Shown here: positions 35,420-45,960 of the stretch, in pieces
How positions within the stretch are numbered: the first letter of the stretch is position 1
Layout of the letters: every line of letters begins with the position of its first letter
DNA from: Nilaparvata lugens
Taxonomy: Eukaryota > Arthropoda > Insecta > Hemiptera > Delphacidae
Direction of reading: 5' to 3'
Assembly: GCF_014356525.2 (NCBI RefSeq)
Contig: NC_052518.1
Location: 32,882,017-32,946,016, forward strand
Length of the DNA stretch: 64,000 nt
Position numbers and translations under genes: made by a program
The notes under the pieces: model-generated
Databases searched by the model: none
What the model was told of the DNA's origin: nothing
The model's input: the letters and a program-made list of their open reading frames with translations, nothing else

Positions 35420-35744
35420 TTTAATTAAACAGTACTCAAATATCATTTAGAATAATCAATTCAATTACCATTGGATCCTTTGGGACTGTAATATGCAGTG
35501 TACAAGGAAATAAATGAACAGCCTTTGGAACTATATTACGGAGTTGTACATCATCTCCACCCCAACCCTATTGCAGTTTAGTAGCCATCTTTTTATGCTA
35601 GTTTTGATGTAATACTTATTATTTTGGGACCCAAAATTAATCTTGATGTGTATAGGTAAAAGATTGAAAAATTTTGGGGTGAGGAACATAAAAGATTTTT
35701 TGAAAAGGGTACAGTTAGGTCTCAATCCTCGGAGATGGCGATTC
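34823..35744 (-). mobile_element. LINE 3' end nested in the hAT-like element
   Basis: The minus-strand LINE begins at 35744 (5'-truncated) and ends at a TAA-rich tail (34823-34838, reading ATTATT on the element strand). A 6-bp duplication GGTATA flanks it (34817-34822 and 35745-35750). It interrupts the left inverted arm, whose sequence resumes exactly after the second copy. Confidence 0.85.
35531..35744 (-). pseudogene. LINE RT C-terminal fragment
   Basis: RPNCTLFKKSFMFLTPKFFN, LLPIHIKINFGSQNNKYYIK is the extreme C-terminus of a CR1/L2-type ORF2 (the LFKKS...P..FN.LP motif). It is followed by about 700 bp of 3' UTR including a (TA)n stretch at 35377-35411. Confidence 0.75.
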
Positions 35745-37674
35745 GGTATAGCGATCTATCTCATATTCCAGGTAAACCTGACAATAATGCTCCTTGTATT
35801 GTGAAAAACACCCAATTTTCAGCTTCAAGCATCATCACCAACTACATTGTCCTCACATTGATATTTCGCACAACGACATAAGTTCTTGAGATTATATTCT
35901 ATGAGAATCACCCGTAAGATACACTTCATTTCAGTATTTCCTAGTGGAGAGGCGCGCTTAAGGACACCTCAAGGATCAAAATTTCAAACACATAACTTTT
36001 GACACAATGCTCAGATTTCATCGTACTACACTTCATCCTTCTCGGTTCGTCACGGCGGTTCAAAATCATGCATAATAAGTCAAATTCGGTCGAAAAATGG
36101 AAAATTTATTGTTGAGTGTACGTAAGTCCATATTCCAATACACAGAAAATGACCAATTTCTATATTCAAAGTTGCATGTCTTGTGAAATATTTCTGATAA
36201 AATTTCCAAATCTAGTGAGAATGTGAAAATTGTCCCCCTCTACCCACTCCAATAAATAATACTTTCGATTCCAAAACAATTGGAAGTTAAGATTTTAAAA
36301 ATGGTGATTTCAGTTTTCACATTTTTTTCGTAATTTTACTGTTGATCAAGAGTTTCTAAAACGAGTCTGATACATCATAGAAACTTATGATTGATTACAA
36401 ATTGTAGATAAATTCATCCTCTACGAGCTCAGTTGCCTAAAATCCATCTTGAATCACTTTTCGCTATCATAGAGCTGCCAAAACCGTTAATATGAGAAAA
36501 ATATATACAATTTCCGGATTTTTTTCAACAATCAAATCTCACTTTACGAACATATTTTTTCATGAATTGTTTACAGCAGATGAAATAGAAAATTCTATTG
36601 TACATTTCAAGATCATGTAATAATTTTTATAATAAGGGGTTACCGAGATACATAGCTTTGAATATAGGAATTGGCCATTTCTTATGTATTGAATATGAAT
36701 AAGTACCTACACTTAACAATAAATTTTCTATTTTTTGACCGAATTTGACTGTTGACGCATGATTTTGAACCGCCTTGGCGAGCCGAGAAGAATGAAGTGT
36801 AGTACGATGAAATCTGAGCATTGTGTCAAAAGTAAATTATAAGTGTTTGAAATTTTGATCCTTGAGGTGTCCTTAAGCGTGCCTCTACTAGAAAATACTG
36901 AAATTAAGTGCATCTAACGGGTGATTCTTACCCATGAACTTATGTCATTGTGCGAAATATCAATGTGAGGACAAAGTAGATGGTGATGATGGTTGAAGCT
37001 GAAAATTAGGTGTTTTCCACAATACAAGGAGCATTGTTGTCAGGTGTACCTGGAAATCTATATGACATAGAGCACTCTACCTGATCTCAGATTGTATAGC
37101 ACAAAAATACGCCTAGAGGGATTCTGAAATATACATCTAAATTGTAACAATCGGAAGATATTGTTGATTAAAAACTAAAATTCATAAAAATTGATTTTTT
37201 CTTCAAATTTTACTCATTTTTGAGAAATTATAACAAAGTACTCATTGGAGATAGAGAGTTCCGAGTTATCTCATTTTTTTCAGAATTATATAATATAATC
37301 TGGGAGAGATTTGACAGAAATAGCTGAAAACTGGAAAATGAGCCGAAAATACGAGGTTTTTGGGCTATCTTGTATCTAGCACAAGGAAATCTTGCATGAA
37401 GAAATTGGTTCTGGACTTCTCTTATGTACCCAAATAATATATTAAAAAATCAGAACTACAATATAAATTGCAACCACACCCCCTTTTTTATGTCTATATT
37501 GACTGGACTAATAGTATCATCCATAAAAACGTAGGGCGATAAACGATGTTTAAAAACATCGATGTATAAAAACATCGATGTTTACTGTTCGATGTTTCTC
37601 ACTTATCAATGTTAGGATGAAAAAAGCATCGATGTTCAAAACATCGATGTTTTGTCTTTCGATACCCATCCCTA

Positions 37675-38269
37675 ACTAAAATTGGAGAAAGGAATTGTAG
37701 AATTGAACTAGAATGGAATTTATTTTTCACCTGATTGACTGCTGCACCTTGTATATATATATATATATATATATACATCCTCCTATTCAAGTGGCAGCCG
37801 CCTGTAAAGCATACATGTGGCAGTCACTCTTAGGAGTGGAGTATATATCGTTTTTATGGTGTATAATGTCTTAAAACATCGAATTTAGGTCCGAGATCTA
37901 CTTTTTATTGTCATAATATCAATAAACAAAAAGTTTGCTAACATTGCACCATTGTCCTATAATAATGGCAGCCGTCAACTTCCCAAATTTATGGCAGCCG
38001 TGTATATTTTTGTATGTTTCCCCATGATGCCCAACAAGTGGCAGCAAGTGGTAACTTATGGCAACCAGCAACGTTGCCAATTTTACCATCATAGATTACA
38101 AATTCATTCAGCCGATTTTGCATCAACTCTGTTGGAACTAGAAAAGGACCAGACGTCCATCACCCCACAACTCCGCTCCCTCTGTTCGCATTAAACAATC
38201 ACTGCACTGGGAGGGGGATCTTTCACTGTCTACAGCAGGCTAAAACATTCACTCTCATACATATCGCGC
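37675..38269. other. spacer with (TA)n and a repeated GGCAGCCG motif
   Basis: A short (TA)n lies at 37752-37774. GTGGCAGCCGCC, ATGGCAGCCGTCAA and ATGGCAGCCGTGTA occur at 37790-38010. A CG dinucleotide run lies at 38265-38274. No gene was recognised. Confidence 0.4.
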
Positions 38270-39480
38270 GCGCGTACCTGAAGCTCTGTCAAAGTCTTTT
38301 TCTGAACATAATATGCTTTTAATTAAGAAGTGGTTAGATAAGAATACCTTATGTTTAAATATTGAAAAACTTATTACATAACTTTCTCTGCAAATAGAGT
38401 AGGGCAACCCAACGAGAATCAAGATTTGAGACTCCATTCTCAGTGCAATTTAAATTTGGGTAATTGTGATTGTCCCACCATTAAAAAAGTCACTAATACT
38501 AAGTACTTGGGAAGCATAATTGATGAAAACCTTAAATGGGATGTTCATATTAAATACATATGTAGAAAAAAGAGATATTTATCTTTTAAATTTTACCAAG
38601 TTAACAGAATTCTTAATAAGAACCACCTGAAAATGATCATATCATGCTCTAGTCAAGTCAATTCTGCAGTACCTATGGCATAGTTGTTTGGGGAGGCTGT
38701 TTCAACTGGCATATTGCTGAATTATTCTTAGCACAAAAACTGATAATTAAAAGTATATTAAGCAAACCCAGGTTCTATCCAACGGATATGGTTTTTAGTG
38801 ATTTTGAGGTCATGTCTATATGTCAATTATACATAAAAACCGTAATTGAGTACTTAATAAAATATAGATCAGATTTTCCTCTCACATTGAACTCTACACT
38901 CAATTTTTATAATCTAAGGGCCACTGCTAACAAATATGTAACCTATAACACTAATATTGAATGTATAAGGAGGCAGTTAATTCACATAGGTACTAAAATA
39001 ATAAACCTTATTCCAAATCACTATCTCATGGACAATATAAGATATATAATAAGATCAGCGGAAAAATTAAACTCGATATAAAAAACTGGACATACAGTAA
39101 TTTCCTCTTCCATTTAGATACCTATATAAGACTCAAGATTTTTGCTCCAGCTTTGTTTTTTCATTATTTTTTTTTCATTTTTCAGAGGACTTGCTCACCT
39201 TCATTTTGCGTACCTATTCCTCTGTTTTTCTTCCTTCTCCCATTTCTCCCTTCCCTTTTTTCCTCATCACTTCTCTCTTCTCTTCTTTGCCAGCCTACTA
39301 CATAGGAAACCATAGTTGGCTAGGTATCTTCCTTTCTTTTTTCTCTTCTCCAACACACCCAACCACAAAGCCCACGGTTTTTTTATATTTGTAAAATTTT
39401 ATTGTATTTTATTTGTTTTGTAATTCTTTGTAATTTTGTTTTGTTTTGTGTGTTTTAATAAATTGGAAATTGAAATTGAA
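38270..39480 (+). pseudogene. LINE-D RT C-terminal part, 3' UTR and tail
   Basis: Fragments start in the palm end (LLIKKWLDKNTLCLNIEKT) and run through DCPTIKKVTNTKYLGSIIDE, NLKWDVHIKYICRKKRYL and, after a frame break near 38680, FYNLRATANKYVTYNTNIEC, IRRQLIHIGTKIINLIPN. The 3' UTR ends in AATAAATTGGAAATTGAAAT at about 39460, a GAAATT-type tail. It is the same family as LINE-E. Confidence 0.8.
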
Positions 39481-39660
39481 TTATTACTTCTTTATTGATA
39501 AACTGTAGCCTATTGGAAATTGCAATTATACCTACATTAATCGAATTCTTTTTATTCTTCTCTCTATGAATCTGTGCGATTCTTCTCGAATAATAATAAT
39601 AAACAATAATAGTTACAGATGGAGTTAAATAGAGAATGCATTTATTCAAATGCTAATTAA

Positions 39661-39969
39661 TTTATAATTATTATTTAACGAAAATCCTAAATAAATGCTG
39701 CAAATCACCCCGAAGACCTCTGCTACTGTAGACATTGACAACAGGGTTAACAGCTAGATGGAAATTCGATGAGAACTACTATCCAAAAATTAGTTGCCAG
39801 CCCGGGAGGTACCGGGTTCGATTCCCGGGCTGGCAACTAATTTTTGGATAGTAGTTCTCATCGAATTTCCATCTAGCTGTTAACCCTGTTGTCAATGTCT
39901 ACAGTAGCAGAGGTCTTCGGGGTGATTTGCAGCATTTATTTAGGATTTTCGTTAAATAATAATTATAAA
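39661..39969. repeat. perfect 309-bp palindrome around a tRNA-like B-box
   Basis: Arms 39661-39807 and 39823-39969 (147 bp each) are exact reverse complements, with a 15-bp spacer 39808-39822. The centre reads GGTACCGGGTTCGATTCCCG, which contains a perfect tRNA B-box (GGTTCGATTCC) as in tRNA-derived SINEs. No A-box half was found. Perfect identity over 147 bp argues for a very recent event or an assembly fold-back. Confidence 0.95.
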
Positions 39970-40183
39970 CAATAATAATAAAACAATATTATATAAGCTA
40001 CAGTAGTTATTTTATTCACCAAGCACTGTTCACCAGTGTTGGTATACATAATAAATATAATCCAATGATCGAATCTAAATTTTTGTCTTTGAGTGGATTA
40101 TTTTTTTTGTACCATACATACAATAGCCTAGTCTATTATAATTAATAAACCTAAATAATCAATAATCATAAATATAAATAATA

Positions 40184-40719
40184 CTAGCAGGTAACCTATG
40201 CTCTGCAAGGCTATTGTTAAAGCACGGGATAGATTGAATTCAGCTTTATAGTTCTTGACTTTAATCAAGCAGAAACCAAAAATCCCTATTAAAATGAATG
40301 GCAAATAGAATAATTATCATTGTGACTTGTGCCTCACACTTTCAAATTCATCCTCCAACATAACAAAATAAAAGAGCTTTATATTTTGTTAATGATTTCC
40401 AAGATTTCAGAGCCTTTGTGATCAGAATCTTCAAAGCCTTGATCAGTATTTATAATTTTTTAAGTATCGACGAATTGCTTTAAATTCCGCCAAATCTTGC
40501 TCGAAATTAGTGAAGATTTGTCTAGTCTCAACAAATGGATTCACAGCGCTTTTATTTGTTTTATTGGAAGGTGTTCAGCATATTAACTATTAACTAAACA
40601 CGGCAAGTTCTCAGAATTTAATACGTACCGCATCAAAACTTCGGAGCATTCGCGTCGGTGTGCACCTGCTATTAACAATACAACTCAATACTTTGCACTC
40701 AATACAACTGGTAAACCCG
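40184..40719 (-). mobile_element. Helitron-like 3' end, minus orientation
   Basis: On the minus strand the sequence ends GCATAGGTTACCTGCTAGT, matching the terminus of the element at 42219-43643 (GCACGGGTTACCTGCTAGT). CTAG at 40184-40187 would be the 3' end, with A/T flanks. How far it extends inward is unclear because LINE-E starts at about 40720. Confidence 0.6.
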
Positions 40720-40728
40720 ACGAAAATA

Positions 40729-41401
40729 TGAATCTGAGATTACATTCAAACTGCAACATGAACTTCAATAACTGCACTTGTCCCATAATAAAAAGAGTAA
40801 CAAGCACAAAATATCTAGGCGTCATAATAGATTGAAGTGGGACATCCATATCAAATGTTTATGCAAAAGAATCAGATATCTTTCTTATAAATTCTACGAA
40901 GCAAAAAAAATTCTAAACTCAAGTCATCTTAAAATGGTATACTTTGCACTGGTACAGTCCATAATTCAGTATGGTATTTCAGTATGGGGGGGCTGTTATA
41001 ATTCCCACTTGGAAGAGCTTTTCATAATTCAAAAATCAATCATTAAAACAATCTTAAATAAGCCTAGACTTTTCCCAACCAACCTGACTTTTGAAGAGTT
41101 TAACGTGTTGACAGTTAGACAGTTGTATGTAATGAATGTAGTGAAGTATATATTTAAATATAAAAATAATTTCATTTGCACTAATAATACTATCAATAAT
41201 CAATACAATTTAAGACCCACCTCAAATAAGTACCTAATCAATCATACTAACATTGAAAATATTAGAAGACAACTCATATATTTAAGCACTAAAATTATAA
41301 ATAAAATTCCTGAACAAATTATTAGCTGTGCCAAGATAACAAAAAAAGTAAAAACAGATATCAATGCTTGGATCAAAATTAACTACTTCTTCCACCTTTG
41401 A
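40729..41401 (+). pseudogene. LINE-E reverse transcriptase C-terminus
   Basis: NLRLHSNCNMNFNNCTCPII, KRVTSTKYLGVIID, then KWDIHIKCLCKRIRYLSYKF, YGISVWGGCYNSHLEELFII and NQYNLRPTSNKYLINHTNIE. A stop or deletion near 40833 removes two or three residues relative to LINE-D (DENLKWD). From there to 41401 the frame is open. Confidence 0.8.
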
Positions 41402-41693
41402 GAACTATAATAAGTTAACAGAGAACTTTTCTGATTAGTGCGCTCACTTCCCCTACTTGTGCTCTATCACATCCCTTTCCCAATCCTTTCCAAAAATTCC
41501 AAGGATCAAAAGCCTTCCTATGACATGGATAGCCATAGTTGGAAGATAGTTGGATCCTCTACCCTTCTTCACCACATAACATGTATAAATTGCCTTCGAA
41601 TATTGTAATGTGTTCTCATATTTATGTTATTTATTTTATACTGTAATGTTTTTTTATTGATGTAATCAATTTTTATTTCATATTGATGTATCT

Positions 41694-41696
<3 letters not shown>

Positions 41697-41747
<51 letters not shown>
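41697..41747. repeat. (GT)n microsatellite in a LINE 3' UTR
   Basis: About 25 uninterrupted GT units. Confidence 0.95.
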
Positions 41748-41750
<3 letters not shown>

Positions 41751-41789
41751 AAATAAATTGAAAAAATTGAAATTGAAAAATAACAATCG

Positions 41790-42217
41790 CTCGCCAATCG
41801 CCAAAGTTGTTGGCGTACTCTATATTTATGTCAACATTCTCTAAACCCAGACAAAACAAATGGAAAATTGAAAGAATATGGAATTCTGTTTAATTCATCG
41901 TATATCGCATATTTCCTGAACCATCTATCGACAATCAACAACTATGAATGCATTAAGTTCATCTTTGAAACACTGATTTAACCTATCTATTTTTTTTCAA
42001 TTCAACACTTTACTGATAAATATTACTACCAATTGATTATGATGAATATGTTTTCGGAATAATAAATGCTGCATGACTAAGCACATAGGAAGTCCGTACT
42101 GAGATGTAAATGAAAATATTGATTGTCAGATAAAAATTCATGATTCACAAAAAAATGTTGAGTGTGACATGAGATACATTGACGTTTTGGCGTTACGAAG
42201 TTCGCCGGGCAAGCTAG
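41790..42217 (+). mobile_element. Helitron-like remnant ending at CTAG (42214-42217)
   Basis: The end GGCGTTACGAAGTTCGCCGG, GCAAGCTAGTT has a short stem (GGCG...CGCC) about 8-10 bases before CTAG, the Helitron 3' signature. The left end was not identified; 41790 is simply the end of LINE-E. Confidence 0.55.
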
Positions 42218-42218
42218 T

Positions 42219-43643
42219 TCTTCTATAATAGTAAGAAAGAGTAGGGTTGTGTGTTCGTTTGTTCGCATCAAAACATGTCAACTTATGCATACCGGATAAA
42301 CGGGAATGATTTAGATCTCCAAATTTTGCACATAGATTCTAAAAATATCAATCTCGTGCACCTGGAAGCCCAAATTTTAATTTTCCTTCTAGATTTTTCA
42401 GAATTAATGTTTAAATTTTTCATTCGATTTCATTAAAAAATCACCAAATCATATGGTCGAAATTAAAAAAGGAACATCTGTTTCTATATTGCTTTCTACC
42501 TGAAAAACATAGATTCACAAAGAGTTTCTAAGAGATTCAAAGAGTTTATCAGAGATTGACAATGGTGTAATAGCCGAAACCGGTCTTTCTAATTATCAAT
42601 AAATCAGTGGTTTTTTTGACAATTTCTTAGTCTTTTTCATTCAATAGTTTTGAAACTTCGTTTTCCTGATGCAATGTTTAGGCCTACACGTGGCATGGAT
42701 TATTAGTTTTTCAGCTAGAACAATTTTTGAGACAAAGTGCTAAATAAACGTTTACAGTTTCATCAATGCTGTAACGGAAATATGAAAACGCATGCAGTTA
42801 ATATGTCTTTGAATGAAGGTGTTGTTATTTACATAAAGAAATTATATTGTTCCATTTTCATTTAATTAAAATTTCAAAATTATTCGAGCCCTGATAGAAT
42901 GACTCACTGTACAGTCAGTCGAAAATTTTAATGTTGGAATGAGGGGTATTTTGGCAAGCTGAGCAAAAAAATAAGGTCATATGCACCTTTCCGTTATATC
43001 TATCTTCAAATGAAAAATGAGTTTTGTGGGTTGTCAAAACTCCCTCTGAAAGGGAAACTACTCAACTTATTCTATCTTTCCGTAAAATAACAATGATCAT
43101 CCATCCATCTATTATCTTCTGTACTATAATGAAGGAAAGAACTGGATTATACACGTATACAGGTGTAAAGTATAGGAAAATTATGTTTGACGCATTATCA
43201 CGTCAGAACTACTGGACTGATTAACTTGAAATTTTGCATATAGATTCTTGCTTAACCGAGGGTGGTTATAGACCAATTTTAAATTCTTCAAGATCTGATT
43301 ACATCACGTTTTCAGTTTGTCAAGTTTTCAATTATTTGTCATGCTCCCAGTTTGTATGGAAGCAGGAGAAGATTTCTCTTAAAAGGGAAATTAGAAGATA
43401 GGTATGATTGGGGATCCTTTTCGAATGATAAAAACAGGTTTTCCGTCACACCCAGATTTTTTCCGCCATTCTCAATCCAACTTCTTTTTTTTTAATTGAA
43501 AGGAGGTCATACTGATTTACTTGAAATGCAGCATATGAATTCTTAATCAACCGAGGATTCTTATAGGCCTATTTTGAATTCTTCTAGATTTCATTACGTC
43601 AAGTTTGAAGAAAGTCCCTTGTGAAGCACGGGTTACCTGCTAG
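42219..43643 (+). mobile_element. non-autonomous Helitron-like element, 1425 bp
   Basis: It starts TCTTCTATAATAGTAAGAAAG directly after the CTAG-T end of the preceding copy, and ends in CCCTTGTGAAGCACGGG (stem CCC.TGTG/CACGGG) + TTACCTGCTAG, followed by T. No terminal inverted repeat is present. No Rep/helicase coding region was found. The interior has two copies of a block of about 95 bp (CTTGAAATTTTGCATATAGA... and CTTGAAATGCAGCATATGAA...) at about 43219-43318 and 43511-43605. Confidence 0.65.
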
Positions 43644-44317
43644 TATATGATATTACAATAGTTACAACTTTAGTATTATCTCCCCAAATTTATTTTATTG
43701 ATATATAGTTGTATTGGAAATATAAAGATTAGATTTTTAATATTGTATGACAAAATATTTTTATTGCATATATATATTTCAGCGGCGCCCTCAATTTTGC
43801 CGCCCTCAGACAAGAATCTTACTTACCTTCCACCAAGACAACGTAGCCCTTAAAACTTAGAGATTACGAATTTAAATCTCATCAACAATCGTGAAAATCT
43901 TCAATGATAACCTCCGAAATATAGAAAAGAGCATATTAAAAAAGTTTGAGTTTCAAACAAATAACCAAATAAATACCAGAGAAGAAAAAAACCTATTTAG
44001 AGATTGAAATTTTTATTATGATGTACATTAGTCATTGAAAAATACTTGTGAGTTACAAACAGAATCTAAAATAGACCAATAGAGAGCCTCTGCGAGCGAT
44101 AATCACCCAATCAACTAAAAGCGCGCCAAAGACTATTTGAGCCGGGAAATTCAAAACCGGTCTTACGGAGTCAAATCGCCCGAACAGTTTTTCGGATCTG
44201 GAGGGGAAAAGAGTCATGGAAAAATTCTACAAAAAAACAGGAACATTTATCTTAACATTAGTGTCCTTCCCATAAATTTTCAAGTCAATCTGTCAACAAC
44301 TAAAAAAGTTATTGTGA
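43644..44317. other. spacer, nothing recognised
   Basis: AT-rich with no credible coding sequence. A 73-codon ORF at 44137-44358 has no recognisable content and overlaps the repeated block that begins at 44318. Confidence 0.4.
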
Positions 44318-44835
44318 TTTTTCGAATTTCATGTCTTCAAACGATCAAAGTACAATAAATTCCGTGTAACCTACATAGATGTTGGACACAATTAGAACTA
44401 CTCATTCCATTTTTATCAAAAAGTGATTATTCAATGATATTTTTGAATTTCTGAACGCAGGATTATCTTTCTAGAGAGTTCCTTCATACATTTAACATAT
44501 CAGTTAAGTTTTAAATCGCACAGTTCTTCCGTAATTATCACTTATATTTTATACACGCGTATATTATTGACAATGATATATACGCTTTCTAGATGTATAA
44601 TTTGAATACTTCTAATTTAATTTACTACATGGATCAATAATATTTCAGTGGATTCGTGAATATTTCATTGTTTAGGTATTTGCCTTACTTTTATTCAATA
44701 ATTTGAGAATAGTAAGAGGGTCTTACTTAATATTACGACTTACTGGATTCGACTAATTATTTTATTATAAACTATTAGTTACTTTCTTGTGAAGTCAATC
44801 AATGCAATGAAGCCCCAGCATTTTCACTGTGGTGT
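44318..44835. repeat. dispersed repeat block, copy A
   Basis: It starts CGATCAAAGTACAATAAATT (about 44342) and ends CCCAGCATTTTCACTGTGG. Copy B at 50535-51120 matches almost throughout, with about 70 bp missing from copy A near 44807. Function unknown; probably part of a mobile element. Confidence 0.8.
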
Positions 44836-44837
44836 GA

Positions 44838-45550
44838 AAGGAGGAGGAGAAGTAGATGCAGGAGGAGTAGGTGGAGGAGGAGGAGAGGATGAGGAGGTGA
44901 AGGAGGATTAGGTGTGGGAGGAGGAGGAGTAGGTGGAGGAGGAGTAGGTGGAGGAGGATGAGGAGGAAGAGGAAGAGGAGGAGGAGGAGGAGGAGAAGGT
45001 GTAGGAGAAAGAGGATGAGGTGGAGGAGTAGTGGAGGAGGAGGAATAGTTGGAAGAGGAGAAAGAGTAGGGTGAGGAGGAGGAGGAGTAAGCGTGGGAGG
45101 AGGAGGAGTAGGTGGTGGAGGAGGAGGTGAAGGAGAAGGTGGCGGAGGAAGAGGAGGAGGTGATGGAGTTGAGGAGGAGGAGGAGGAATAGTTGGAGGAG
45201 CAGGAGTATGGTGAGGAGGAGGAGTAGGTGGAGGATGGGGAAGAGGAGAAGGAGGAGGAGGAGGAGATTAGAAGGTGGAGGAGGAAGAGGAGGAGGTGGA
45301 GGTGATGGAGTTGAGGAGGAGGAGGAGTAGGTGGAGGAGGAGGAGAGGAGGAGGAGGAGGAGGAATAGTTGGAGGAGCAGGAGTATGGTGAGGAGGAGGA
45401 GGAGTAAGCGTGGGAGGAGGAGGAGGAGGAGGAGTGTTGAGCGTTGAGGAGGTGGAGGAGGAGGTGGTGGTTGATGAGGAGGAGTAGGTGGGAGTGGAGG
45501 AGGAGAAGAAGAAGGAGGAGGAGGAGTAGGAGGAGGAGGAGGAGGAGGCT
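44838..45550. repeat. 0.7-kb GGA-rich purine tract
   Basis: Nearly all-purine + strand built from GGA/GGAGGA with GTA, GAA and GTG interruptions. Longer sub-units recur, such as GGAATAGTTGGAGGAGCAGG at about 45185 and 45361 and GGAGTAAGCGTGGGAGGAGG at about 45085 and 45400. The ORFs across it (poly-Ser/Leu/Pro or poly-Glu) are low-complexity artefacts. It follows directly on repeat copy A; the equivalent place in copy B has no such tract. Confidence 0.93.
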
Positions 45551-45659
45551 TGAGTTACTATTCATCTCAAGATTATAAACACTTCAAAGACTTCGTATAG
45601 AATTTATATTCTTTAAATGTATATTTAGAGTATGGATACTTCATACTCGAATTCAGAGC

Positions 45660-45960
45660 ATTCGCGGACCACTTTTTGGAAACCACTGATCTAGATAAAT
45701 ATGCAGAAAGATAGATTTAAAAAGAGTAAATCATAATGAAGATGGAAATAAAGAAAAAGTTAATTCCCAATAATTAGAAAATCGATATGATGTAATAATA
45801 AGTGGAATAAAGAGGGAGTGAAAGTTATCATTAGAAAAGAGATTTGTAGATGTAAATCCAAAAATAATGTTAATAAGAAAGGGAAATTATTATACAAAAG
45901 AGATTAGTTTATGTAAATAACAAGATAATATGATTATGAAATGATTATGAAAGTTCAAAA
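45660..45960. repeat. dispersed repeat block X, copy 1
   Basis: GCGGACCACTTTTTGGAAAC...GTTAATTCCCAATAATTAG...GATATGATGTAATAATAAGT...ATAACAAGATAATATGATTA. It matches 49640-49880 and, for the first 50 bp only, 53704-53760. Confidence 0.75.

Larger units (their letters stand above)
34780..37110. repeat. long internal inverted repeat of the 3.8-kb element
   Basis: The left arm is 34780-34822 plus 35745-36180, split by the LINE. The right arm is about 36665-37110. Matching landmarks include GAGATCAGGTA near the outer ends, CTCCTTGTATTGTG, TTCAGCTTCAA/TTGAAGCTGAA, AGGACACCTCAAGGATCAAA and GACCGAATTTGAC near the inner ends. Arms are roughly 90 percent alike by eye, so the pair is old or diverging. 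Confidence 0.8.
33874..37674. mobile_element. hAT-like non-autonomous element, 3801 bp
   Basis: Left end TATGGATGGGTATCGATAC; right end (reverse complement) TAGGGATGGGTATCGAAAG. A perfect 8-bp duplication ACTAAAAT flanks it (33866-33873 and 37675-37682). Both subterminal regions (33900-34010 and 37530-37660) are studded with AACATCGATGTTT-type palindromes. No transposase was found. The interior holds long inverted arms and a nested LINE. Confidence 0.88.
40720..41780 (+). mobile_element. LINE-E, 5'-truncated, with GT repeat and tail
   Basis: It covers the RT C-terminal end and 3' UTR. A (GT)n tract at about 41697-41747 precedes AATAAATAAATTGAAAAAAT and a TTGAAA-type tail. It is close in sequence and organisation to LINE-D. 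Confidence 0.8.

Noticed and set aside
39808..39840. A functional tRNA gene at the centre of the palindrome
   Set aside because: Only the T-arm half is present; the A-box, anticodon arm and acceptor pairing are missing.
44795..45565. 256-codon Ser/Leu/Pro-rich open frame on the minus strand and the poly-Glu frames on the + strand
   Set aside because: Pure consequence of the GGA repeat; no domain, start context or splice structure.
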